Positions 9,501 through 15,058 of a stretch of 17,486 nt of DNA are shown piece after piece. How positions within the stretch are numbered: the stretch's first letter is position 1; every line of letters begins with the position of its first letter. Position numbers and translations under genes: made by a program. This DNA is from Candidatus Doudnabacteria bacterium (GTDB lineage Bacteria > Patescibacteriota > Doudnabacteria > UBA920): positions 1 to 17,486 of the forward strand of contig JAEUSE010000002.1 in the NCBI GenBank assembly GCA_016788805.1, given 5' to 3'. The notes below the pieces were generated by a model. The model was given only the letters and a program-made list of their open reading frames with translations, was not told the DNA's origin and ran no database searches.

Positions 9501-10793
9501 CTCAACGGACAAGGTGGAAACAACCTGTGCCAAAACGGATTGTTTGCTGGAGGTGTTGGAAAAATTGGCGACTGTACCTCAGATCGCAGATTAAAAACCA
9601 ATATAGTCGATCTTGACAGCGGCGCGCTAGAAAAAATTATGCAGGTAAAACCCCGTGTGTTTGACTGGATTAACGGCGCCGGACAACACCAGTCAGGGTT
9701 TATAGCCCAAGAAGTACAAGTGGTTATACCAGAGCTTTACAGAGGCGAAACTGCCGATGGCTACTTACGGTTCTCCAAAGACCTCCTTGTCCCCTACCTC
9801 ACCAAAGCACTCCAAGAGCTCAACCAAATTTCCATAAAAACAAACACCGACGGCGCTATAAGCCGCGACTCGTTTATTTTTGAAATGCCGGAGAGCGAGG
9901 CAAACGCAGCACAAATCGGCAACACCGGAACGGAATCCGTAGCAACCACCGGGTTCGTCATTAACCAAAAAGGCAGCGCAAATATTATCCAACTTCAACA
10001 AAGCGGCATAGATAGACTACTCATCACCAACGACGGTAGCCTGCATATTTCCACCAACCTCGCCGCCGGTTTTGTACTTGAAGTTAAAAATGCCGACACC
10101 ACACTTCTCGTCATCAATACAAAAGGCACAGCCGTGCTCACCGGTACACTGGTTGTAAAAAAAGACATTGCCGTACTGGGCACAGTATTGGGCTCTACAT
10201 CTGTAATTGCGAAAAACACCAGCAACTCCCCTATCCGCCAAGGCGACGTAGTCTACTTAACCGGCGCGGTTGAAGCAATATTTGGCGACCAACCCACAAT
10301 TACCGTAGCTGCGGCAACAGAATTCGAAAAAGACAAGACTATTGTCGGTATTGCCGATAGAAACCTGTCTGACTTCAACCTCGACGAGTCAGCTGCCGTA
10401 AGCACCGACCCAACCACTATCAACCCCGGGGAGTACCTGAATGTAATTATTACCGGCACCTTCAAAAAAGTGTCCGTAACCGCCGGCAATATAAACACTG
10501 GAGACAAACTCACCCTCTCTACAACCGCCGGCAGCTTACGCAAGCTTAATACCGGCGAAGCCCTACCCGCAATCGGAGTTGCGCTCGATAATCTTACAAA
10601 CAGTACCGGCTCAGTTCGTATTTTACTCGTTCCCACCACCACAACCACCTCTATCCAAAATATCATCTCCGCCCCGGCCCCTGCAGCAACCCCGCCAACA
10701 GACGGCACCCCACCAACAACCGAGAGTGAAGAAGGTACAATAACCCCAGAACCTATCGTGGACGACACAACTTCTCCCACCCCACTACCCTAA
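3558..10793 (+). CDS. Giant secreted fibre-like protein with internal peptidase S74 chaperone domain
   Basis: This 2411-residue protein starts at GTG 3558, the first usable start after the in-frame stop at 3501. A signal peptide (about residues 1-41, cleavage after AQA) is followed by a domain at about 42-160 ('YLNFQGKLT...NGSYAFEFKLYDA...GEMSPRKQLVSTAYAFIANGV'), a module seen in many CPR and other bacterial surface proteins. The body is rich in Thr, Ser, Gly and Ala. It has 'GLYVD...YAAvF.GgnvGIG' modules near 489, 754, 1060 and 1796, and short TG-rich repeats at about 1328-1604, expected to form a beta-helical stalk. At 2008-2088 lies a peptidase S74 intramolecular chaperone domain starting SDRRLK, with Ser2008 and Lys2013 spaced as the autocleavage dyad of phage endosialidase. 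About 320 further residues form beta-rich segments and a Pro/Thr tail. There is no LPxTG motif or terminal membrane helix. Probable role: trimeric adhesin or fibre. Confidence 0.85.
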   Translation: MYPLELKLSLNVRKHTRLYAILALLATLVGWTPVNTNTAQAAIAKYLNFQGKLTKVSDGTNVANGSYAFEFKLYDASTSGTLLWTETYDQPSGACTKLVVTSGVFNAKLGSCNALTGVDFTSSSLYLSVNFAPTGTSYDGEMSPRKQLVSTAYAFIANGVSGDGPVNSTISSATALTVAKSGSNYGLQVDTSAASAATGLKITSGAATSGIALSAISSGTNENITVDAKGSGTVSLGATSTGDVLLGGGSGSTGCTITNSTGAFACAAGGSFTTLALTGTVTGAASYNGLVITANTGVITTGTWNGTAIGSQYGGTGQNFSASSGLPSINAGAWQANTITPNGVAYGGASNAMSFTAQGAANTVLVANAGAPSFSAAITVGTSVTSPTINATTALQFNGTNINTGGTLSNVAYLDQNNTFTGRNIFNPTVTANGGIGLSLAPTITNATGSATQYGGKLSVTSTGSTATTLYGQHISFTDATSTANNATGLYVDVTTANSADTTYAAVFQGGNVGVGDTSPTAALTVGSGDLFQVNSSGAIAAATGINSSGTINFSTLTASSAVYTDGSKNLTSTAPTSGVIGYWSRSGTTLSTTTAGDAVTTSGNISTSGSGTITSAGTLTASNGLALTTGALSLTGTSGSTAITGYGTTSITSTTTTGNINTLANSSLAPAAAATGYLLNLTLTNGSVNTTGTSTVAGINIAPTTTAAGTGGTMETYGIRIQNAAGTAGAGTQNIYGIRIGNQGAGTNTETTYGLYVDAQTGGATASYAAIFMGGNIGIGTATPDRPVHIYSASSGGAVIKVEEPNPRFDWLESDAAANNKLWRMQSQAEQWKISAISDDLSTTTDIITVDRTGASTIDQLQITNGNLAVGQVTASAKLHVLSTTEQLRLGYDTSNFITYTVSSAGALTQGLKANTANALRLTDSTNTYQTIDTRTTAANISANTFTTGTAPTIASAATAYFNSTTFTPGTVNFSGSTQITSTGTSANNAILFNQPTINRTAAATSLTIDQASNLFINGPTIASHATGGQTETITTSSALRIGAGSSLAGSNGVVTNGYGLYVDPPTGATNNYTAVFPTGRVGIGTASPSTRLHVAGLAADTSGTLMTISYPVSATLAGSLTGQNIDLASNVTATNQGTFGLQITNPGATNTGASTYIHRGIYASMGSNLTQSSGGGTSRYYALDTSLPAITQTSGTVSAAALNITTNNITTGGTMQGININATGVGAGTLTGMNFSAITGGAGTENAITIGSGWDNQISGNGWSVNGSGALTVASCSGCGGGATAFDAIGDPSGNGAINMGTTTQTLDWSATTTTDNLTVTSSATGLTSGSAFKVTSATTGAVTNGIVQLTASGAYTGSGGLLNITGNATTGGVIENVSGTGITTGTITNITAGTGITSGAALKVSASGTSAIANGLVQISHSGAYTSTGGLLNVTSSASTAGTLVNLTNNTASFTGTALNISTTGITSGTGIQVTGGSSMAGGQLMGLVMGTASTGTALNITANGGAYTGTGLLAFNSNSLTSGTMLSIAANGASQTSAKYIDIAQTGTTTGFTGNLINLSSTSTTGAATFINLTANSSTVGVGQAISMTGLTTGSALTITGPSSTGVTGSGILKVTSDVGSGGSQGMLAAFNPDYSSASAASGYGVAIQGTDSTAVANTNNNLYSNLALTGNAAKTGYASYNNVSSNSTTADTTYGGLFSTNITGAISTGTRNTYGFLAQPATSGANTGGTTQVFGGYFAPNSTGSTTGSTVNVFGNYISNTATLTTGGTINSYGLYVANGSMNTTGTSAQYGLYVAPQSGADANYAAYLGGSVGIGSSGVATPKQVNGLQLQYSDTSGSEYGIITSRKNNHLASNAYYAGGSTWSYIGAEKASLVDALSNGSIILYNTDTTGSADGTITWVDRFHVNANGYVGVNEASPSKGRFTVSEADATNDEVVYIDTEESTTTQTVFAIESDATTADTVKFKVTADGETSVLLNGQGGNNLCQNGLFAGGVGKIGDCTSDRRLKTNIVDLDSGALEKIMQVKPRVFDWINGAGQHQSGFIAQEVQVVIPELYRGETADGYLRFSKDLLVPYLTKALQELNQISIKTNTDGAISRDSFIFEMPESEANAAQIGNTGTESVATTGFVINQKGSANIIQLQQSGIDRLLITNDGSLHISTNLAAGFVLEVKNADTTLLVINTKGTAVLTGTLVVKKDIAVLGTVLGSTSVIAKNTSNSPIRQGDVVYLTGAVEAIFGDQPTITVAAATEFEKDKTIVGIADRNLSDFNLDESAAVSTDPTTINPGEYLNVIITGTFKKVSVTAGNINTGDKLTLSTTAGSLRKLNTGEALPAIGVALDNLTNSTGSVRILLVPTTTTTSIQNIISAPAPAATPPTDGTPPTTESEEGTITPEPIVDDTTSPTPLP
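5022..9030 (+). repeat. Diverged 'GLYV...GIG' modules within the giant protein
   Basis: The motif (Y/T)GLYV(D/A) followed by about 8-13 residues, then Y(A/T)A(V/I/Y)(F/L) and G..(V/I)G(I/V)G recurs at protein residues near 489, 754, 1060 and 1796. A shorter YGLYVANG lies near 1778, and related YGIRI copies come just before 754. Each full copy marks a boundary between a TG-rich stretch and a new 'V.GIGT.sP...LHV'-like strand, as in phage tail-fibre and S74 proteins. The copies are diverged at DNA level, so this is old duplication. Confidence 0.7.
7539..8370 (+). repeat. Short G(I/L)T(S/T)G repeats, probable beta-solenoid stalk
   Basis: Between about residues 1328 and 1604, six copies of G/S-(I/L)-T-(S/T)-G-(S/T/A)-x(3-4)-(V/I) occur: GLTSGSAFKV, GITTGTITNI, GITSGAALKV, GITSGTGIQV, SLTSGTMLSI and GLTTGSALTI. 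They are interleaved with three (S/G)GAYTG/STG-type copies and 'TGTALNI' twice. Regular hydrophobic spacing in Gly/Thr-rich sequence suggests stacked beta turns. Confidence 0.65.
9579..9821 (+). other. Peptidase S74 intramolecular chaperone domain (within the giant protein)
   Basis: The domain begins at 'SDRRLKTNIVDL' (Ser2008, Lys2013) and continues through 'VKPRVFDWINGAGQHQSGFIAQEVQVVIPELY' to 'LVPYLTKALQELNQ'. In phage endosialidase the same Ser-x4-Lys pair performs self-cleavage just before the Ser, after trimer assembly. Both residues are present here, so cleavage is predicted. It would release a C-terminal piece of 404 residues, far longer than the roughly 100-160 usual in phage tail proteins. 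Confidence 0.85.
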
Positions 10794-10881
10794 GTAGAGA
10801 CCAATACCCATCCACACTCATTCCGCATAAGTTTAAGATATCTACAACTTAACAACAGACAAACAATTACTATTAATTAAC

Positions 10882-10913
10882 AAAACCCACCTAAATGTTC
10901 AGTGGGTTTTTTT
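10882..10913 (+). terminator. Intrinsic terminator after the giant fibre gene
   Basis: A 9-bp perfect stem (AAAACCCAC at 10882-10890, GTGGGTTTT at 10902-10910) with an 11-base loop continues into a run of seven T (10907-10913). It lies 88 bases after the fibre gene's stop codon and isolates dnaA from it. Confidence 0.85.
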
Positions 10914-10929
10914 AATTTAACAACCATCT

Positions 10930-11026
10930 ATATCCACAAAAATCACATGTAATCCACAGGTATTCAACAGGTAAACAATATAAATGCTTAAATAAGCGGA
11001 ATTGCCTATGACTAGCATGTTGATAA
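10930..11026. promoter_or_regulatory. DnaA-box cluster upstream of dnaA
   Basis: Three sites match the TTATCCACA consensus at 8 of 9 positions: ATATCCACA (10930-10938, +), TAATCCACA (10950-10958, +) and TTATCAACA (11018-11026, minus strand). A weaker site, TATTCAACA, lies between them. This could be an upstream part of a bipartite origin, as in Bacillus, or an autoregulatory region for dnaA. Confidence 0.6.
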
Positions 11027-11064
11027 CTACCCTGTTATAGTAGTTATTAAGAATGCAGTACATG

Positions 11065-11109
11065 AGAATTACGCAATATATTCTTGAAAATTACTCAATT
11101 CGTAATTCT
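11065..11109. repeat. Inverted repeat in the dnaA leader
   Basis: AGAATTACG (11065-11073) is the exact reverse complement of CGTAATTCT (11101-11109). A third half-site, AATTAC, lies at 11089-11094, 22 bp from the first AATTAC. The element ends 26 bases before the dnaA ATG. It could be an operator or a leader hairpin with a 27-base loop. Confidence 0.55.
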
Positions 11110-11135
11110 AAAGCTGCTTATTTCTATCCGAACCT

Positions 11136-12509
11136 ATGAATAACCAACAAGTTTGGCAAGCAATTTTGGGGCATCTAGAGGTTTCCCTTTCTAAAGCCAA
11201 TTTTAACACCTGGCTTAAAAATACTCATATTATTGAGCAAAACGAAGACAGCATAACTGTTTCGGTGCCTTCTACATACCATCGAGACTGGATTTCAAGC
11301 AAATACCACCCGGAAATGCTAAAAGCCTTAAAAAACATAGCCCCGGAGATTAAGCAGATTAAATACCATATCGGTAGTAATATCAAACAGCCGGAGATAA
11401 GCCAACAAGCCTCAGTTAATGCTTCCGAGCCAACACAGCAAGCCCAACAACCCCAACCGATCCACCAAAATACTGGGGGGAGCTTAAATCTTAACCCAAA
11501 ATATATTTTTGAAAGCTTTATTATCGGAAAAAACAACGAACTTGCCCACGCGGCCTCAATTGCGGTAGCAAAAAACCCGGGGACTCAGTACAACCCCCTG
11601 TTTATTTATGGGGGAGTAGGGTTGGGTAAGACCCACCTCATGCACGCCGTGGGCAACAAGCTCCTCTCCGAAAACCCGCGAGCAAAAGTTCTCTATCTTA
11701 CAAGCGAAAAGTTCACAAACGACTATGTAAACGCGATATCCACCAGAAGAATGGAGGAGTTTAAGCAATATTACCGCAATGTGGACATGCTTATGATTGA
11801 TGATGTCCAATTTATCGCCGGAAAAGAACAAACACAGGAAGAATTCTTTCACACATTTAATGAACTTCGGGACAAGGGCAAGCAGATTATTATAACCGCC
11901 GATCGGCTCCCAAAAGACATCCCTGCCATTGAACAACGTCTTGTTTCCCGTTTTGAGTGGGGCATGGTTGCGGATATCCAACCACCGGACTTAGAGACCA
12001 GAATCGCCATTTTACGAACCAAGCTTCAAAAACGGGGAACCCACTTACAAGAGGAAATCCTCAACTACATCGCCGAAAACATTCAGAGCAATGTGAGAGA
12101 GCTTGAAGGCGCTTTGAATAGGTTGTTGGTATTCCAGGAAATGGAAAATAGGCAAGTTAGCCTTGAACAAGCGCAAAGCATGCTCTCGAACATGCTTAAC
12201 AATAAGAAAAAGGGTATAACTATCAAAAAAATAGTCTCTTTGGTTGCCGAGTTTTACAATGTAACCGGCGAAGATCTTATTAAGCAATCGCGGAGACAGG
12301 AGTTTGTTAAGCCCAGACAAATAGCCATGTTTATAACCAGACAAGAGCTTGGTAACTCGTTCCCAAGCATTGGGGAGTTCTTTGGTGGGAGAGACCACAC
12401 CACTGTAATGCACGCAGTAGATAAAATTGAAAGCCAAATTAAAGATAAGGACGCTTTTAAGCAAGAAATGGATTTAATCTTAGACAAACTCTACACAACC
12501 TCATCTTAA
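11136..12509 (+). CDS. dnaA: Chromosomal replication initiator protein DnaA
   Basis: This 457-residue protein, a normal length for the family, is the ATP-dependent initiator that binds DnaA boxes and melts the origin. Domain I (about 1-80, 'VWQAILGHLEVSLSKANFNTWL') is followed by a Gln/Pro-rich linker (about 85-115). Then comes the AAA+ domain with Walker A GGVGLGKT (159-166), Walker B DMLMIDDVQF (217-226), 'RLVSRFEWG' (268-276) and the sensor 2 region 'NVRELEGALNRL' (319-330). Domain IV contains the DNA-binding signature 'FGGRDHTTVMHAVDKI' (416-431). DnaA boxes lie on both flanks. The coding strand is C-richer than G in the lines I counted, unlike dnaN, which places the replication switch after this gene. 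No Shine-Dalgarno sequence precedes the ATG. Confidence 0.98.
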   Translation: MNNQQVWQAILGHLEVSLSKANFNTWLKNTHIIEQNEDSITVSVPSTYHRDWISSKYHPEMLKALKNIAPEIKQIKYHIGSNIKQPEISQQASVNASEPTQQAQQPQPIHQNTGGSLNLNPKYIFESFIIGKNNELAHAASIAVAKNPGTQYNPLFIYGGVGLGKTHLMHAVGNKLLSENPRAKVLYLTSEKFTNDYVNAISTRRMEEFKQYYRNVDMLMIDDVQFIAGKEQTQEEFFHTFNELRDKGKQIIITADRLPKDIPAIEQRLVSRFEWGMVADIQPPDLETRIAILRTKLQKRGTHLQEEILNYIAENIQSNVRELEGALNRLLVFQEMENRQVSLEQAQSMLSNMLNNKKKGITIKKIVSLVAEFYNVTGEDLIKQSRRQEFVKPRQIAMFITRQELGNSFPSIGEFFGGRDHTTVMHAVDKIESQIKDKDAFKQEMDLILDKLYTTSS

Positions 12510-12550
12510 GACCTATTTACGAATTAAGAGTTACAAAACAAGCCTCTCAT

Positions 12551-12779
12551 AACCTGTGGGTAAGCTAACCAAAAAACGTTGATAACTTTTATGTGGTTTT
12601 AGTCGCCTTAAACACATCAAGGTTATGCACACACTTATTCACACATTATCCAGTCGATACTCCGGCACGTACACCTCTTAAACCATAGCTCGTATCGCGT
12701 AGTTCCAACTTCTATACTTCGTTTGTCCACTTATCAACTGTCCTTATTACTACAATTTAATTTATTTAAATAAATAATT
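12551..12779. other. Predicted origin of replication (oriC) between dnaA and dnaN
   Basis: Seven DnaA-box-like sites occur: TTACCCACA (12555-12563, minus), TTATCAACG (12577-12585, minus), TTATGCACA (12623-12631), TTATTCACA (12635-12643), TTATCCAGT (12646-12654), TTGTCCACT (12723-12731) and TTATCAACT (12731-12739). The middle three are spaced 12 and 11 bp, about one helical turn. The last box is followed by a short GTCC, then TTA-TTA-CTA (12744-12752). On the complementary strand this reads as DnaA trios, and an AT-only stretch runs from 12754 to 12781. In the lines I counted the + strand is C-rich before this point (20 C, 8 G at 12661-12720) and G-rich after (16 G, 9 C at 12781-12840). Confidence 0.8.
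12744..12752 (+). promoter_or_regulatory. DnaA-trio-like element of the origin unwinding site
   Basis: TTATTACTA reads on the complementary strand as 3'-AAT AAT GAT-5', matching the 3'-(G/A)AT-5' trio described for Bacillus subtilis oriC. It sits four bases (GTCC) after a DnaA box (12731-12739) and before the AT-only stretch, the same order as the known basal unwinding element. Only three trios are visible, so chance is possible. Confidence 0.5.
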
Positions 12780-13880
12780 ATGAAAGCAGTAGTTGTGCAA
12801 GAAAATCTAAAAACCGCGCTTGCAATTGCAAATAGGGGAGTCGCCACAAGTAGCACACTACCCATCTTGAGCAATGTTTTATTGAAAACAGAGAAAGGCA
12901 TGCTAAAAATATCTGCCACCAACCTAGAAATTTCTATTTCTCAACTAGTTCGTTGTAAAGTAGAAAAAGAGGGGGTGGTTTGTCTGCCGGCGCGGCTTCT
13001 TTCTGAGATAGTTAATAATCTACCCAATGAACCTATAACATTGGAGGATGGGTCGGACGGCTTGAGGCTTTCGGTGGGAAAGTATAAGACTGTGGTAAAA
13101 ACAGTTGCGGCTGAGGATTTCCCAGTTTTAGCAGATACTTTGCCGGGCAAGTTAGTTCAGTTTGACACCGGGGCTTTAAAGAAAGCCTTGGAAGGCGTCT
13201 TGTTCGCCGTTTCAACCAACGAAACACAAGCAGAGTTGTGCGGAGTAAATTTTTCTTTAGGGGGAGGCAAGTTGCTTTTGGCGGGCACGGATAGGTATCG
13301 ACTCGGCGAGAGTGTGGTGTGCTTACCAAAAGCTCCGGACGGAGAAACTTTCTCAGTTATAGTCCCTGCCCGGGCGGTAGGAGAGGTAATTAAGTCAGTC
13401 GCCAATGCGGGCAGCGGGGTTGCGGAGATCGGTGTGGGAGACAACCAAGCGGTATTTATAATCGGGGAAACTATTATTACTACGCGTTTAGTGGACGGCC
13501 AATATCCGGAGTATGAAGCAATTATTCCGAACGAGTTTTCAACAACCATAGTCCTAAATAGAACACAGTTTTTAGCCGGATTAAAAGCTGTTTCCGTATT
13601 CGCCCGAGGCGTATCCGGGGTTGAGTTTACCTATGCGAACGATATCATTACGCTGGCTGCAAAGTCCCAAGACGCCGGGGAGGGGACGGTTGAAATCTCC
13701 GCCCGCATAGAGGGCTCGTCTGATGTTATATTGTTTAACCACAAATATTTATTAGACGTGCTGCAATATTTGACTGCGGAGAATATAGAGATTAAGCTGA
13801 ATAATCCGGGCTCACCTGTTGTTTTTCGGGGGAAAGAAGATCCTGGGTATACCTACTTAGTAATGCCCATTAAATCGTAA
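12780..13880 (+). CDS. dnaN: DNA polymerase III beta subunit (sliding clamp)
   Basis: This 366-residue protein is the ring clamp that tethers DNA polymerase III; the length is normal for the family. Recognisable family blocks are 'STLPILSNVLLKTE' (25-38), 'LLAGTDRYRLGE' (166-177), 'RLVDGQYPEYEAIIP' (236-250) and the C-terminal 'YTYLVMPIKS', which is part of the client-binding pocket region. It follows the predicted origin directly, with AT-only DNA up to its ATG and no Shine-Dalgarno sequence. The coding strand is strongly G-richer than C (27 G, 9 C at 13381-13440). recF follows 12 bases after the stop codon, so the two are very likely co-transcribed. Confidence 0.97.
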   Translation: MKAVVVQENLKTALAIANRGVATSSTLPILSNVLLKTEKGMLKISATNLEISISQLVRCKVEKEGVVCLPARLLSEIVNNLPNEPITLEDGSDGLRLSVGKYKTVVKTVAAEDFPVLADTLPGKLVQFDTGALKKALEGVLFAVSTNETQAELCGVNFSLGGGKLLLAGTDRYRLGESVVCLPKAPDGETFSVIVPARAVGEVIKSVANAGSGVAEIGVGDNQAVFIIGETIITTRLVDGQYPEYEAIIPNEFSTTIVLNRTQFLAGLKAVSVFARGVSGVEFTYANDIITLAAKSQDAGEGTVEISARIEGSSDVILFNHKYLLDVLQYLTAENIEIKLNNPGSPVVFRGKEDPGYTYLVMPIKS

Positions 13881-13892
13881 TCCGAACAAGAT

Positions 13893-14981
13893 ATGAAAAT
13901 AAAGCAGATTGCCATAAAGAACTTTAGGAATTACCCGGAATTGGTTTTAGATATTACGAGCGACCTCGTTGTACTTTCAGGTCCGAATGCAGTAGGAAAG
14001 ACGAACTTGCTGGAGTCTGTCTATTTTTCGTCGCTGTTTAAATCCTTCCGAGACGATAGCGAATATATTTTTATGAAAAACACCACAGTCGCGGAAGTAA
14101 AAATGGGGCTTGAGCGTAGAGGTCAGGATCACACACTTGAAGTATTTTTGGAACAGCGGGATAGGATTTATGCGAATTTTAAGATTGACGGAGTGACGAA
14201 GCGGCGAAGGGACGCACAAGGGTTTGTAAATGTGGTTATTTTTGAACCAACCGATGTAGCCATGTTTACATCCAGTCCGGATTTGCGCCGCCGGTATTTA
14301 AACATGGTATTGTCCCAAAAAGACCCGGAGTATTTAGACGATATTACAAACTACAAGAAAGTACTTGGTCAGAAAAACCGCGTTTTACAGCTTCTGCGCG
14401 CCGGCCAGGGGTCAAGCGAGGAGTTAAGTAGCTGGAACGAGCAGCTTATTCGACTCGGAGTTCCGATAGTCATGCACCGAAAACGGTTTGTGAGTTTTTT
14501 GAACCAGCACTTCGCGGAAGTGTATAGTAATATTTCCGGTTTTAACCGCCCGGTTGAGGTTGAATATGAAACCCTAGCAGGGAATACCATGGAAGAGGTT
14601 GAAGTGTCGTTCAGACAGGCTTTGGCCGCGGCGGCGAGTAAAGAACAGATGCTGGCTACAAGCCTCGTGGGGCCTCATAGAGACGACTTTTCTTTAAAAA
14701 GCGATGGTTTATTCCTTTCACCATTTTCTTCTCGTGGAGAGCTGCGCAGTCAGGTATTGGCGCTTAAAGTGCTGGAGTTGGAATATTTAAGTAAAGGGGA
14801 GGACAAGCCCATTCTGCTGCTCGACGATGTGCTCTCTGAGCTCGACGACCAACGCCGCACATTCCTACTCAAATACCTCCAAGGTAAGTTCCAAACCTTT
14901 ATTACCACCACCCACCCTCTGGAGATGCCCGCCCAGCACGTCACACTCACACCTTCTACCGAAGAAGCCTACCAACAGTAA
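13893..14981 (+). CDS. recF: DNA replication and repair protein RecF
   Basis: This 362-residue SMC-like ATPase loads RecA at gapped DNA in the RecFOR pathway; the length is normal. The N-terminus 'MKIKQIAIKNFRNYPEL' is the family hallmark. Walker A GPNAVGKT is at 30-37. The block 'ATSLVGPHRDDFSL' (255-268), the ABC-type signature region 'SSRGELRSQVLALKVLELEYL' (279-299) and the Walker B with D-loop 'PILLLDDVLSELDDQRR' (306-322) are all intact. 'FITTTHPLE' (336-344) supplies the switch histidine region. It is coupled to dnaN (12-base gap) and closed by a strong bidirectional terminator that begins in its stop codon. Confidence 0.96.
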   Translation: MKIKQIAIKNFRNYPELVLDITSDLVVLSGPNAVGKTNLLESVYFSSLFKSFRDDSEYIFMKNTTVAEVKMGLERRGQDHTLEVFLEQRDRIYANFKIDGVTKRRRDAQGFVNVVIFEPTDVAMFTSSPDLRRRYLNMVLSQKDPEYLDDITNYKKVLGQKNRVLQLLRAGQGSSEELSSWNEQLIRLGVPIVMHRKRFVSFLNQHFAEVYSNISGFNRPVEVEYETLAGNTMEEVEVSFRQALAAAASKEQMLATSLVGPHRDDFSLKSDGLFLSPFSSRGELRSQVLALKVLELEYLSKGEDKPILLLDDVLSELDDQRRTFLLKYLQGKFQTFITTTHPLEMPAQHVTLTPSTEEAYQQ

Positions 14982-15018
14982 ATAAAAACCACCTGTAGCC
15001 AAACAGGTGGTTTTTATT
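14981..15018. terminator. Strong bidirectional intrinsic terminator after recF
   Basis: A perfect 16-bp stem (AATAAAAACCACCTGT at 14981-14996, ACAGGTGGTTTTTATT at 15003-15018) has a 6-base loop. The last base of the recF stop codon is the first base of the stem. Its symmetric A/T ends let it serve both recF and the minus-strand gene that ends at 15059. Confidence 0.92.
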
Positions 15019-15058
15019 AATGGAAAAGCAGCTATAAATATCCTGCGCAAAGGATTGG

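Larger units (their letters stand above)
10794..11135. other. Intergenic region between the fibre gene and dnaA
   Basis: These 342 bases carry no gene. They contain the terminator of the fibre gene (10882-10913), three DnaA-box-like sites (10930-11026) and a 9-bp inverted repeat (11065-11073 with 11101-11109) just ahead of dnaA. I see no convincing -35/-10 pair for dnaA; TTGATA at 11020-11025 with GTTATT or TTATTA at 17-18 bp spacing is a weak candidate that overlaps a DnaA box. Confidence 0.6.

Noticed and set aside
10253..10780. 175-residue minus-strand open frame at the fibre gene's 3' end
   Set aside because: Antisense shadow of the beta-rich tail; Val/Ser-rich without recognisable domain.
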